From Anomaloglossus baeobatrachus (Eukaryota > Chordata > Amphibia > Anura > Aromobatidae), in contig NC_134354.1 in the NCBI RefSeq assembly GCF_048569485.1, positions 441,729,279 through 441,793,278 of the forward strand: a stretch of DNA of 64,000 bases, given 5' to 3'. Position 1 is the stretch's first letter. Each line of letters begins with the position of its first letter. Both the position numbers and the translations under genes were made by a program. The notes beneath the pieces were generated by a model. The model saw nothing but the letters and a program-made list of their open reading frames with translations, was not told the DNA's origin and did no database searches. Positions 53,395 through 64,000 of the stretch are shown here, piece after piece.

Positions 53395-55264
53395 GGCCCT
53401 GTGCGCACTAGGCATTTTTACCCGCGGTTTTGCTGCAGAAATTTCTTGAGAAATGTTTGTAATCTTCCTGCAGACATTTCCCAGCAAAACCTATGGGAAA
53501 AAAAAAATAGCTGTGCGCACACTGCGTTTTTTTCTCAAGAAAATTCTTTCTGAAGATTTTCTTGAGAAAATGTGCATGTCACTTCTTTTCCGCAGGTACC
53601 TGCGGTATACCCCCAGTATTTCATTCCATTCACTGTAATGTAATTGCGAAATTCCGGGGGTATACCGCAGGTAGCAAATGATGTGCGGTATACCCCCGGT
53701 ATAGCCGCGATTTACGTGCGGTTTTGCAGGAAATGATGTCATTATGACAGAGGAGGAAGCGGAGCAGAGTAAACACAGACGTCACACTCCCTGGACACCG
53801 CACAGAAGCACTTCCGTGTGACCTCCAGGTGCCCGTGCAGTCTGTCCTGCTGCAGCCCCACAGCTGCCCGGCCTGCAGTGTCAGCAGCTTGTCACCCTGC
53901 AGTGCGTGCAGCCGCGGGGATGCCGAGCGGTGCTGTCAGGAAGTGAGATGAGATCATTACCTGCGTTGACTATCCCCTGCCTCCTGACGTCACCGCTGTC
54001 ACTGCCGTCTATGCCCGCGGCCCGAGACTGTCACTAGCGGTGACGTCACGGGCTCTCGCGATACTGCTGAGAACGCGGCGGGCATAGAAGGCAGTGACAG
54101 CGCTGACATCAGCAGTGCAGGAGATCATCATAGCAGGTAATGAACTCATCTAACCTCTTGACCGCAGCACTTGTCATCCCCTGCAGTGACCCGGGCTGAC
54201 CTATTGAGGTTAGCTCAAGTCACTGCATTACTCTCCCAGCCAATGGGGAACATTCTGTTCTTCATTGCCTGGGACAGTGACTATGGTATGGATCGCCGTG
54301 GGACCCCCTTATTGGATTACGCCGGACCAGGATTTGATTGTTCTTGTCAATAATTTGGTGAAAGAGTGAATGTGGGGAGTGTTTTTTCAAATAAAACTTT
54401 TTTTGTTGTTTATTTTTTATTTCTTACTGACTGGGTTGGTGATGTCGGGTATCTGATAGACTCGTGACATCACTAATCCCAGGGCCTGATGCCAGGTGAC
54501 ATTACACATCTGGCATCAACCCCATATATTACCCAGTTTGCCACCGCACCAGGGCAACGGGATGAGTCGGGGCGAAGCGCCAGGATTGGCATGTCTAATG
54601 GATGCGCCACTTCTGGGGCGGCTGCAGCCTGCCATTTTTAGGCTGGGGAGTGTCCAATAACAGTGGACCTCCCTAGTCTGAGAATACCAGTCCACAGCTG
54701 TCTGCTTTACCTTGGCTGGTGATCCAATTTGGGGGGACCCCACGTTTTTTTGTTTTAAATTATTTATTTAATGTAAAATAACAGCGTTATTTTTTGTTTT
54801 GGATTACCAGCCAAGGTGAAGCTGTTAGCTGTGGTCTGGAGGCTGCAGCCGTCTGCTTTACCATAGCTGGCTACAAAAGATGGGGGGACCGCACGTCTTT
54901 TTTTTTTTGGCTAAATACAAGGCTAGGCACCCTGTAGTGCCACATGAAAGTCACTTAAGGGTGCCAGCTTAGAATATGCAGGGGGATGGGACATATAGGT
55001 CTTTGTCATCTATTCATCTATCCATCTTTCCCTCTATCCATTATCTGTTTATCTATCGATTATCTATTATCTATATTATTTATTGCAGTTCAGCATAAAA
55101 AAAAAAACGCAGGGACCAACCTGCGGAAAAACCGCTGCAAAATCGCATGCGTTTTCCCGTGGTTTTGGTGCGTTTTTTTACCGCAGGTGCGGTAATCTTC
55201 AACTCCCAGAAGTTTCTCAAGAAATTTTCTTGAGAAAAATCACTTTTCTAGCGCGCACATAGCC
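53395..55264. mobile_element. Long inverted-repeat element, ~1.9 kb
   Basis: The ends GGCCCTGTGCGCAC and GCGCGCACATAGCC belong to the GGCTATGTGCGCAC group. Subterminal TTTCTTGAGAAA-type blocks lie on both sides. Inside, GGTATACCCCCGGTAT-like palindromic units repeat (53590-53705). A GC-rich section (53760-54170) follows, then an R1-like copy (54690-54910). There is no transposase frame, so it is a large non-autonomous element. Flanking duplication is unclear (TTT/TCT). Confidence 0.55.
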
Positions 55265-55662
55265 TCTGATTTTTCTTTTTTTTGTTAACTAGGAATTAAA
55301 TACCTTTCACAGTATATGGGGAAAACCCCCACAAAAATATAAGCCCCAACTGTAATTTTCCATCACTACCTGGCTTCTATGGTTCACCAAGAACAGACAT
55401 ACAATATGAAGCTGGACTGGATTTCAGCAAAAAGCAGTAGTTTGCTTTCAAAGCAAAAGAATGCTAATAAATGCAAAGAAAGAAGGAACATTGAGAAAAT
55501 GCTCTTCATTCATGAGGGACAGTGAAGGTCTAAACATGCATCTGCGATGACCAGAACTTAAGCAAGAAAAGGAGAATGTTTGAGGTGGTGCAGGATAAAC
55601 TTTAAATCAACTTAACCAGATAAAGATGACATAAAAGGGACGTGAAAGGGTTGGTGAACTAC
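55265..55662. other. Intron, no recognisable feature
   Basis: Apparently unique sequence downstream (minus strand) of the exon at 55663-55791. Confidence 0.4.
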
Positions 55663-55791
55663 CTTTCTTGGGCATTTTCCGCAATTTCCTAACTGACTGT
55701 TTATCGCGTTTACTGGCCACGTGTGGGTTGGTGGGTGCAGAGGTAAGACGCGTGGGGAGCCCAGCCGCAGACATCAGAATAGCCGTCATGC
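55663..55791 (-). CDS. dtx2: Deltex E3 ligase, linker exon
   Basis: A 129-bp exon lies between the acceptor ACTTAG and the donor GTAGTT. It starts with two bases of a split Gly codon and encodes (G)MTAILMSAAGLPTRLTSAPT, then a basic tail SKRDKQSVRKLRKMPKK. The GMT-IL-SAAGLP-LT-AP pattern marks the linker before the RING in Deltex 1/2/4. It ends with one base of a Gly codon completed by the exon at 42171. The family's WWE domains (Notch-binding) lie in upstream exons that I do not find before 64000. Confidence 0.88.
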
Positions 55792-56093
55792 CTAAGTGTA
55801 CATGAAAATTCACATGCAAAAAAGGAAACAATGGGGAGGGTAGGAAACAAAAATAATAAAATACAAATAAACGCTAAATAAAAATCGGAAATATCAAATT
55901 AAACGAAATGCACAAAATCAAATAAAAATCTGAAAAAGAAAAATGCTAATTCATGCTAAACAAATGGGTTGAAAAATAGTGCGTGCTTATTGATTTTATA
56001 ATTTATCCTTTGAAATAATATATAAAATGTCCAAGAACTATTATACTTACTACATGAAAGGTGGATTACCTTGTGCCAATAGGTTCTTTTTAA

Positions 56094-56651
56094 AGGGAAC
56101 CTGTCACCACTTTTTCAGCCTATAAGCTGCGGCCACCAGCACCGGGCTCTTATATATAAGATTCTAACATGCTATATATAAGTGCCCAGGCCGGGGATAT
56201 AACATAAAACAGACTTTATAATACTTACCTAACGGTGGCGCTGTGGGCCTTAAATGAGTCTCCGTTCTCCGGCGGCGCCTCTTTTGGCCATCTTTGTTCT
56301 CCTTCTCTAGCCGCGGTGCATAATGGGTCCAACGTCATACATACTTGCCGGCATTCAGGTCCTGAGCAGGGCAGATCAAAGTATTGTAGTGCGCCTGTGC
56401 AGGAACGGCGAGTGTGTATGATGTAGACGCATCATGCACCCAGGCTTCAGAAAGAGGACGAAGATGGCCGAAAGAGGAGGCACCGGACAACGGAGACGCC
56501 CATAGCGCGACCGTTTGGTAAGTATTATAAAGTGTTTTTTGTGTTATACCCCCGGCCTGGGCTCTTATATACAGCATGTTAGCATGCTGCATATAAGAGC
56601 CCGGTACTGGTGGCCGCAGCTTACAGCCAAAAAACTGGTGACAGGTTCCCT
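56094..56651. mobile_element. TTAA-flanked MITE, AGGGAACCTGTCACC ends
   Basis: TTAA at 56090-56093 and 56652-56655. The ends AGGGAACCTGTCACCAC and GTGACAGGTTCCCT are followed by long inverted arms (GCTGCGGCCACCAGCACCGG; TTATATATAAGATTCTAACATG against TGTTAGCATGCTGCATATAAG). It shares the first 12 bases with 8189-8916. Confidence 0.78.
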
Positions 56652-56655
56652 TTAA

Positions 56656-57044
56656 CCTTCACCGAATGCGGTGTACAGCATAAAGTTTTGTTTTTATTTC
56701 TAAGCAAATCGTTCACAGATTTGTAACTTATACCCTCCCCAGAAAAAAAAAAGGACCCTAAACAACTAATAAATAATACCAATAACAATGCAGGTATCAT
56801 ATTTATGTCATTATCAGAAAGACAATACATTTGTTAAATTATGATAAAAAGAACACAACAAAATTCTAAACTTTATAGTAAGCGCAAAGCATGGATAGAC
56901 AAGGAGAAGAATACTTAACAGGGTGCTACTGGTTAGCTATACAAGAAAGGTATAAAAACACAGCATTATAAGAAAGGGCTGGAAAACTTTAGGGTTAATA
57001 CAAGCCAAGCTGAATACTTGCTACTAGAGGAAGACAGTTTCAGT
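56656..57044. other. No recognisable feature
   Basis: AT-rich DNA without a supported gene. Confidence 0.4.
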
Positions 57045-57306
57045 AACCACTCTGGTGCAGCATGGTGGGTCAGTAATTATACTGTTGCTTTGCAGCACTT
57101 GGGTCCTTGGTTCAAGGCCCACCAAGGACAACATTTGCGAGGAGTTTGTATGTGGTCTCCATGTTTGTGAGCGTTTCCTCAGGGTTCCCGGTTTCCTCCC
57201 ACTCTCCAAAGACATACTGATAGGGAATGTGGATTATGACCCCAGTGGGGACAGTGAGGATTATGTGTAAATCAAAATCACTGTGGAATTAACACTATAC
57301 AAGTTG
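57045..57306 (+). mobile_element. tRNA-type SINE, nearly full length
   Basis: The head has TGGTGGGTCAGTAATTAT-like A-box sequence and a B box in TTGGTTCAAGGCCCACC. The body is TTTGTATGTGGTCTCCATG, GGTTTCCTCCCACTC and CAAAGACATACTGATAGGG. The tail is GATTATGACCCCAGTGGGGA and ATCACTGTGGAATTAACAC. Partial copies lie at 10065, 15095 and 48085. Confidence 0.78.
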
Positions 57307-57399
57307 GGGAAGTGAAGTGAGAGAAATCTATGCAGAAATTAAAGTTATAGGATAAGCAATTAGCTTCATAAGTCAGAAGTCTACCTGTGTGCAATCTAA

Positions 57400-57760
57400 G
57401 GCTACATGCGCACGCTGCATCGTTTTGTGTTCACAAACTGCAGCCAAAACTGCACCTTGTCAGAGAGAGCCTGGAAATATCACAAAAATGCTTGTAATTG
57501 TAGGTGCGTTTTCGGTGCGTTTTTGCTGCGTTTTTGTAACAAATGTTGACAAAAGCGCAGGAAGAATTAACATGCTGCATTTTTTTGGTCACAAACGTTT
57601 GACAAATAAAACGCTGACAAATAAACTGCAATGTGTGCATAGAAAATCTGACTTCTCATAGACTTTGCTGGGAAGTCAAAATGTCAAAGTTCTGACAACA
57701 AAACTGCACCAAAAACGCAGAAAAAAAAAACAGCAAAAAACGCAGCGTGCGCATGTAGCC
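57400..57760. mobile_element. TWA-type MITE
   Basis: The ends GGCTACATGCGCACGCTGC and its exact complement are flanked by TAA at 57397-57399 and TTAA at 57761-57764. The interior repeats AAACTGCA and GCGTTTTTG in both orientations. It abuts the next element, sharing its TAA. Confidence 0.7.
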
Positions 57761-57764
57761 TTAA

Positions 57765-58098
57765 GCCTGCTTTACACCAGGCAATCTATCGGGCGATAGA
57801 TCGTCGGGGTCACGGTTTTTGTGACGCACATCCGGCATCGCTGGCGATGCCGGCCTGTGTGACACCTCCTAGCGACGCAGTATCGCTCACAAATCGTGAG
57901 TCGGGTACTGCTCGTTAGGTTCCATAATATCGGTTACTTTAGTCACCCATCGTTTCTGTGGTAGCACACGTCGCTCCGTGTGACACCACGGGAACGATGA
58001 GCAGCTCACCTGCCTCCCGCGTCCGCCGCCGGCTCTATGTGGAAAGAAGGAGGTGGGCGGGATGTTTACATCCTGCTCATCTCCGCCCCTCCGCTCTG
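57765..58098. mobile_element. MITE left half, truncated
   Basis: GCCTGCTTTACACCAGG, then GGGCGATAGATCGTCGGGG and GTGACGCACATCCGGCATCG, match the family seen at 396-952. The copy stops at TCCGCCCCTCCGCTCTG, where the next repeat begins abruptly. Confidence 0.6.
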
Positions 58099-58329
58099 AT
58101 TTTTTCATTTTTCTCATTTTTCCAACAAAATTTACAAAAAAAAATTTTTTAGGTACCACATCACATTTGGAGTGATTTGAGAAACCTAGGCGACAGAAAA
58201 TACCCAAAAGTGACCCAATTCTAAAATCTGCACCCCTCACTCTGCTCAAAACCACATCCAAGAAGTTTATTAACCCTTTAGGAGCTTCACAGCAACCAAA
58301 GCAATGTAGACGAAAAAATGAAAATTTTA

Positions 58330-59405
58330 CTTTAACACAAAAATGTTACTTTAGCCATAAAAATTAGTATTTTCACAAGGGTATCAGGAAAAATGCATCA
58401 TAAAATGTATCGTGCATTTTCTCCTGAGTACGCAGATACCCCATATGTGGTGGAAATCAAATGTTTGGGCACACAGCAGGACTCGGAAGGCAAGGAGCGA
58501 CATTTGAATTTTTGAGTGCAAAATTAGCTGCACTCATTAGCGGACGCCATGTCGGGTTTGAAGACTCCCCGAGGTGCCTAAACAATGGAGCTCCCTCATA
58601 AGTGACCCCATTTTGGAAACTAGAGCCCTCAAATATTTTTTCTAGATGTTTGATGTGCACTTTGAACCCCTGGGGGCTTCACAGAAGTTTATAACGTTGA
58701 GCCGTGAAAAGAAAAAAAATTTTTTTTACCACAAAACTGTTGCTTCAACCAGGTAGCTTTTTTATCACAAGGGTATCAGGAAAAAATGCACCATAAAATG
58801 TATTGTGCATTTTCTCCTGAGTACGCAGATACCCCATATGTGGTGGAAATCAAATGTTTGGGCGCACGGCAGGACTCGGAAGGCAAGGAGCGCCATTTCA
58901 CAGCAAAATTGGTTGGAATTATTAGCGGACGCTATGTTGCGTTTGGAGACACCCTGAAGTGCCTAAACAATGGAGCTCCCCCACAATTGACCCCATTTTG
59001 GAAACTAGACCCCTCATGGAATTTATCTAGCTATTTAGGGAGCACTTTGAACCCCTGGAGGCTTCACAAACGTTTGTAATGTTGAGCCGTGAAAATATTT
59101 TATTTTTTTTACCAAAAAATTGTTTTTTTTCAAACAGGTAGTTTTTTTTTCCACAAGGGTATCAGGAAAAAATGCACCATAAAATGTATTGTGCAATTTC
59201 TCCTGAGTACGACGATACCTCATATGTGGTGGAAATCAATTGTTTGGGCGTACGGCGGGGCTCAGAAGAGAAGGAGCGCCATTTCACAGTAAAATTGATT
59301 GGAATTATTAGCAGACGCCATGTTTCATTTGGAGACCCCCTGAGGTGCCTAAACAATGGAGCTCCCCCACATGTGATCCCATTTTGGAAACTAGACCCCC
59401 CCCCC
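58330..59405. repeat. ~390-bp tandem repeat, three units
   Basis: CTCCTGAGTACG recurs at 58421, 58814 and 59200, so the spacing is 393 and 386 bp. Each unit runs CACAAGGGTATCAGGAAAAA, ATGTGGTGGAAATCAA, GGCAAGGAGCG, then AACAATGGAGCTCCC and CCCATTTTGGAAACTAGA. The units are diverged, so the triplication is old. Confidence 0.9.
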
Positions 59406-59989
59406 CCATACAAAAAAAATTAGTTTGGCGAAATAAAAAATACAGACATCAGTAGGAAAAAAAAAAAAAAAATGAGCGCCTGCCAAGACCAGTGCCAAAC
59501 GTGAGAGCAATGCACGAGTCTCGCATCGCATCATCCACTGCAGTCTGGAAGCGAGCAACTGCTCTGGATAATGCGATGCGAGAGGGCGGGGCGGCCGATG
59601 AGAAAGGGAGCAGCGGATGGAAGATGGGAAAGGGCGCAGCGGGTGGAGGAGCGGCAGAGGATGGGAGAGGGCGCAGCGGATGGATGATGGGAAATGGCGC
59701 AGCGGATGGATGGGAAATGGCGCAGCGGATGGAGGAGCAGCAGAGGATGGGGGGGGGAGGTGAGATGGGGATACCTACCTTACAGGATGGATCTAGGCAG
59801 CAGGATCACAGCAGACAGAAGAGGCAGCAGATGAAGGAGGCAACAGATCGAGGAGGGTGAGAGGGGGCAGTAGATGGAAAATGGGAGAGAGCAGGCAGCA
59901 GATCGGGGAGGGGGGGCAGAGTCTGATGGGAGAGAGAGATGGCACATGGAGGAGGGGGGGCCCCCGGGGGGAGGGTGGCTTGCAGCACA

Positions 59990-60160
59990 TGTAGGGGGAG
60001 GGTGGCTGGCTTGCAGCACATGTGGGGGGAGGGTGGCTGGCTTGCAGCACATGTGGGGGGAGGGTGGCTTGCAGCACATGTGCTGCAAGCCAGCCACCCT
60101 CCCCCCACATGTGCTGCAAGCAACCCTCCCCCCACGTGGGGGGAGGGTGGCTTGCAGCAC
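59990..60160. repeat. GC-rich inverted and direct repeat cluster
   Basis: Several direct copies of GGGGGGAGGGTGGCTTGCAG then CACATGT are followed by their complement (ACATGTGCTGCAAGCCAGCC then ACCCTCCCCCC). They are centred near 60081, so the segment can extrude as a cruciform. Confidence 0.85.
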
Positions 60161-60280
60161 ATGGAGGGATAGGAGGTGTGGCGATGGAGAAGGGGCAGCC
60201 GATGAAGGAGGCGGCGGCGGCCGCCGATCGGGAACAGTGGGGGCCGATTCGGGGGCAGCAGCGGCTGAAAAAGGTGAGTG

Positions 60281-61160
60281 CGACGGCGGCGGGGACAGTG
60301 GCGAGCATGGCGGTGGGGACAGCGGTGGAGCGGGAGCAGCGGCGGGGCGATCGGAGACAGCGGCGGAGACAGCGGCGGAGCGGGAGCATGGCGCCGGGGC
60401 GATCGGCGACAGCGGCGGAGCGGGAGCATGGCGCCGGGGCGATCGGCGACAGCGGCGGAGCGGGAGCATGGCGCCGGGGCGATCGGAGACAGCGGCGGGA
60501 ACAGCGGTGGAGCGGGAGCATGGCGCGGCGATCGGAGACAGCGGCGGTGGAGCGGGAGCATGGCGCAGCGATCGGAGACAGCGGCGGTGGAGCGGGAGCA
60601 TGGCGGGGGGGATCGGAGACAGCGGCGGGGACAGCGGTGGAGCGGGAGCATGGCGCCGGGGCGATCGGAGACAGCGGCGGGGACAGCGGTGGATCGGGAG
60701 CATGGCGCCGGGGCGATCGGCGACAGCGGCGGAGCGGGAGCATGGCGCCGGGGCGATCGGCGACAGCGGCGGAGCGGGAGCATGGCGCCGGGGCGATCGG
60801 CGACAGCGGCGGAGTGGGAGCATGGCGCCGGGGCGATCGGAGACAGCGGCGGAGACAGCGGCGGGAACAGCGGTGGAGCGGGAGCATGGCGCGGCGATCG
60901 GAGACAGCGGCGGTGGAGCGGGAGCATGGCGCGGCGATCGGAGACAGCGGCGGTGGAGCGGGAGCATGGCGCGGCGATCGGAGACAGCGGCGGTGGAGCG
61001 GGAGCATGGCGGGGGGATCGGAGACAGCGGCGGGGACAGCGGTGGAGCGGGAGCATGGCGCCGGGGCGATCGGAGACAGCGGCGGGGCGGGCGGCGGGGA
61101 CGCGGGCGGCGGGGACAGGGGCGGGCGGCGGGGACAGGGGCGGGCGGCGGGGACAGCAAC
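60281..61160. repeat. GC-rich minisatellite, ~40-bp unit
   Basis: About 20 copies of a unit near CGGGAGCATGGCGCCGGGGC, continuing GATCGGCGACAGCGGCGGAG. Unit length varies between about 36 and 43 bp. It ends in GGGGACAGGGGCGGGCGGC repeats. It is very CpG-rich for this AT-rich window. It keeps frames of 300-490 codons open on both strands, none of which I regard as a gene. Confidence 0.93.
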
Positions 61161-61618
61161 TTACCGCTCTCCTCGGCTTCCAGGGACGGTCACAGGCCGC
61201 AGATCCAGATTGATTGGAGAGAGCGGTCACAAGACCGGTCTCTCCAATCAGAGCTGGGGGCGGGTGAAGCATCGATCACCCAGCTCCAGCCAATGGCCAG
61301 TGCTACAGCAGCACTGATCAGGGCTGGATTTCAAATGTTCCAGCCATTTTCAATGGCTGGAACATTACAGTGGCTGTAATTGGCTGAGCGGCGTTCGTCA
61401 GCCAATCACAACCTCTGTAGGTTCGGGGAGGAGGCACCACCCCTCCTGAGGTCAGGCAGAGGTCCCCTCCTTCCCGAATCCACCGTTTAAGTAAACAAAT
61501 TTCACTCCCAGGGGCTCCGGGACCGCGATTTCGCCAGGACGTACTGAGTACGTCATGGGTCGTTTAGCACCATGTCACCATGACGTACTCAGTACGTCCA
61601 AGGTCGTTAAGGGGTTAA

Positions 61619-62060
61619 AGCGACTCTTGACTAAGACCCAGGCGGGTCCTCTGTACAGTGGTTTCAGTCTTCTCAGAAGTGCACAAAACTATGGCCAATC
61701 GAGCTTTTACGAACGTACACCACCGGATCATAGGCCAGGGAGTCCTTGCACTCCCTCTGCCTCATTATGGTGAATATTCTGTCAGTTTTTCTGACAGAAT
61801 CTGTATTTCAGAGATTTACATGTAAACCCCTATATAAGCACTCAGCGTAGAGAGCAGGATGAATATGAGCCATGCCTGACTGCAATGCTTGGGAGAAGGA
61901 CTAAAACAAACAGCAGGTCAAGCATTGCCTTATTTATTTACGCTGCTCACAGTGTGATATAAGTAATTATGCAGCTTTATTCTTCAGATCAGTGTGATTT
62001 CAGAGATGCCAGATTTATATTGGGGTTTTGGGTTTGGAAACTATCACATACTAAAAACAC
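61619..62060. other. No recognisable feature
   Basis: Apparently unique DNA without a supported exon on either strand. Confidence 0.35.
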
Positions 62061-62640
62061 TGCTCTAAAAAGTGTTTGCATCACCATATTTCGAGAGCTA
62101 TTTTTCTATACTCCTGCCGACAGACATGTGAGGCCTTATTTTTTTGTGGTACAAGTTCATATTTCTATTGGTTCTATTTTCTGGTACATAACATTTTTTG
62201 ATTGCTTTCTATTCCAATTTTTGGAACAAAAAACAGCAATTCAGAAAAAAATTTTTATGTTCACCATGATCTTTAAGTGATGACAGTTTTATTCTTTATT
62301 GCTGTAATTGTACAGAGCCAACCACATCTCATTTTATCATGTTTTACCACTTTTACACAAAAAAGAATTTAATGCAAAAACAATTTTTTTTTCTAACGCT
62401 GTATTCAGAGAGCTACGGTATATATTTTTATTTTATTGCTGACTGCGCTGAGTGGCAGTTTTATTTTTGAGGGACAAGTTGATGCAGCTATATACTTTAT
62501 ATTTACATTCAACTATTGAGTTTTATTCCCCTTTTTTTCTCAGCGGTATGATGAAAAAAAGCATTTTGCTGCACTTTATTTTTTATGCTGTTCACTGTAG
62601 GGGGTTTAAAAAAAAAAAAAAAAAAAAAAAATGTGTCAGT
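62061..62640 (+). repeat. R2-like copy
   Basis: GAGAGCTATTTTTCTATACTC, GTGAGGCCTTATTTTTTTGTGG and TGGTACATAACATTTTTTGATTG match 26740-26830. It ends with GGGGTTTAAAAAA. It is non-coding. Confidence 0.5.
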
Positions 62641-62712
62641 TCTATAGATTGGGTAGTCCTGGACATGGCGATATAAAACAAGTGCTCTTTAAATTTCTAC
62701 ATAAATTAAAAT

Positions 62713-62827
<115 letters not shown>

Positions 62828-62906
62828 GTTTAAGTCATTCCTCTACAGGACTAATGTTTATTACTCTGATTGTATGCCTTGCCATGCACAAGCATAGCAA
62901 TACATA

Positions 62907-64000
62907 CCGTATTTTTCGGACTACAAGACGCACCGGACTATAAGACGCACCCTGGTTTTAGAGGAGGAAAATGGGAAAATAAAACTTTAAGCAAAAAATG
63001 TGGTCATGACACACTGTTATGGGGCGAGGATCTGCTGCTGACACTGTTATGGGGGTAATGTCCCCAAATTCTCTACTAAGGTACCCCATCCTGGTAATGA
63101 TCCTCCTGCCTTGTATATGATCCTGCTATAAACCCCCATCCAGCCTGTTCACATACCCCCCCCATCCAGCCTGTTCACATACCCCCCATCCAGCCTGTTC
63201 ACATACCCACCCCCCATCCAGCCTGTTCACATACCCCCCCCCCATCCAGCCTGTTCACATACCCCCCCATCCAGCCTGTTCACATACCCCCCATCCAGCC
63301 TGTTCACATACCCACCCCCCATCCAGCCTGTTCACATACCCCCCCCCCATCCAGCCTGTTCACATACCCCCCCCCCCCATCCAGCCTGTTCACATACCCC
63401 CCCATCCAGCCTGTTCACATACCCCCCCCCATCCAGCCTGTTCACATACCCCCCCCCATCCAGCCTGTTCACATACCCCCCCATCCAGCCTGTTCACATA
63501 CCCCCCCATCCAGCCTGTTCACATACCCCCCCATCCCTCCTGCTCATATACGGTACTCCCATCCTGCTATATGCCCCCATCATACTCATATACCATCCTG
63601 GTATATGGCCTGTATCCTATAGCACAGAGAAAAAAAATAAACGTTTATACTCACCTTTTCCTCACTCCCTGCAGCACCGATCATATCTTCCTCTCTGGCA
63701 CGCTGACCTGTGTGTGTGGAGCCGTTCCCCTGCTGCATCGCGATGTCTTCCTGTCTGTGCCGATCAGCTGACCAGCTCAGCACAGATCAGCTGACCGGCA
63801 CAGACAGGAAGACGCGATGCTGCAGGGGGGCGGCTCCACACACGGGGACGGGTGAGTGCACTGATTCACTGCACCCCGCGCTGGTAATGACGCGCGGGGG
63901 GCAGTGAATACAGCCACACATGATCACTCCAGGCTGTAATTGCCAGGGGTGATCATGCGGCCAGCTCTTTACTATCCGCGCGTCCCCGCTCGTCCTCCCG
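62907..64000. mobile_element. TA-flanked element, CCGTATTTTT end, right part off window
   Basis: TA at 62905-62906 and the left end CCGTATTTTTCGGACTACAA match 13721-14690. Following sequence shared with that copy includes GTTATGGGGGTAATGTCCCC and CATGATCACTCCAGGCTGTA. The centre has a palindrome around CTGACCAGCTCAGCACAGATC (63730-63825). The right end is not in the window. Confidence 0.7.
63125..63535. repeat. ~25-bp minisatellite inside the TA element
   Basis: About 16 tandem copies of CATCCAGCCTGTTCACATAC followed by a C run of variable length. The copy at 13721-14690 lacks this array, so it expanded in this copy only. Confidence 0.95.

Larger units (their letters stand above)
58099..61614. 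mobile_element. CCCCTTCA-family element, expanded and left-truncated
   Basis: The right end reads AAGGTCGTTAAGGGG before TTAA (61615-61618), like the right end of 17812-19052. The left end is missing at the junction with the preceding MITE. Inside are a ~390-bp tandem repeat (58330-59400), a GC-rich minisatellite (60281-61160) and GACGTACTGAGTACGTC near 61537, with its inverted partner near 61580. It is non-coding. Confidence 0.55.

Noticed and set aside
58786-59423. Repeated frame with YADTPYVVEIKCLG, as if a duplicated protein domain
   Set aside because: It follows the ~390-bp non-coding tandem unit, with poor conservation of the frame between units; no known domain.
59780-61379. Frames of 400-500 codons on both strands, rich in Ala/Pro/Arg or Gly/Asp/Arg
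   Set aside because: They are produced by the ~40-bp GC-rich minisatellite, occur in several frames at once, and match no domain.
63125-63535. Regularly spaced repeats suggesting a CRISPR array
   Set aside because: The spacers are only runs of C and the units are adjacent; it is a minisatellite in an animal genome.

Overview
This is a 64 kb piece of a vertebrate nuclear genome, most likely a frog or other amphibian with a large, repeat-rich genome. The evidence is spliced genes with long introns, L1/Tx1-type LINEs, Tc1/mariner and Sleeping Beauty-like transposons, Helitrons, tRNA-type SINEs, many short inverted-repeat elements, and hammerhead-ribozyme retroelements of the kind reported from amphibians. 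The species cannot be named from the sequence alone. The only host gene I can support is the 3' half of a Deltex E3 ubiquitin ligase, best matched to dtx2. It lies on the minus strand as six exons: 55791-55663, 42171-42104, 37536-37378, 27994-27833, 25058-24969 and 17723-17499. Splice sites and reading phase agree at every junction. The exons encode the end of the linker, the RING finger and the DTC domain to the stop codon; the WWE-encoding 5' exons would lie beyond 64000. The 3' UTR runs to about 16800, and bases 1-16800 are downstream intergenic DNA. Everything else is repeats, often nested. The main groups are: (a) MITE-like elements with 3-bp TWA target duplications (PIF/Harbinger-like); (b) elements flanked by TTAA (piggyBac/Kolobok-like); (c) elements with TA duplications and ends reading CCGTATTTTT; (d) three Tc1-group copies and one long-TIR mariner; (e) two non-autonomous Helitrons with internal minisatellites; (f) one L1/Tx1 LINE with a perfect 16-bp target duplication but no ORF1 or endonuclease, plus a second decayed LINE; (g) LTR-retroelement fossils at 1-395, 3153-4318 and 19842-20700; (h) two dispersed non-coding families, called R1 and R2 here. 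The most unusual signal is a set of hammerhead-ribozyme-like motifs (CUGANGA, variable helix II, GAAAC, tiny helix III) at 12.3k, 12.5k, 30.8k, 30.9k, 45.2k, 50.0k, 50.1k, 50.4k and 50.5k. Helix II differs in sequence between loci but stays paired, and at most loci so does helix I. All but the 45.2k copy sit as head-to-head inverted pairs inside palindromic insertions bordered by 14-18-bp direct repeats. This implies retrotransposed, inverted hammerhead-bearing elements, perhaps Penelope-like or retrozyme-like.
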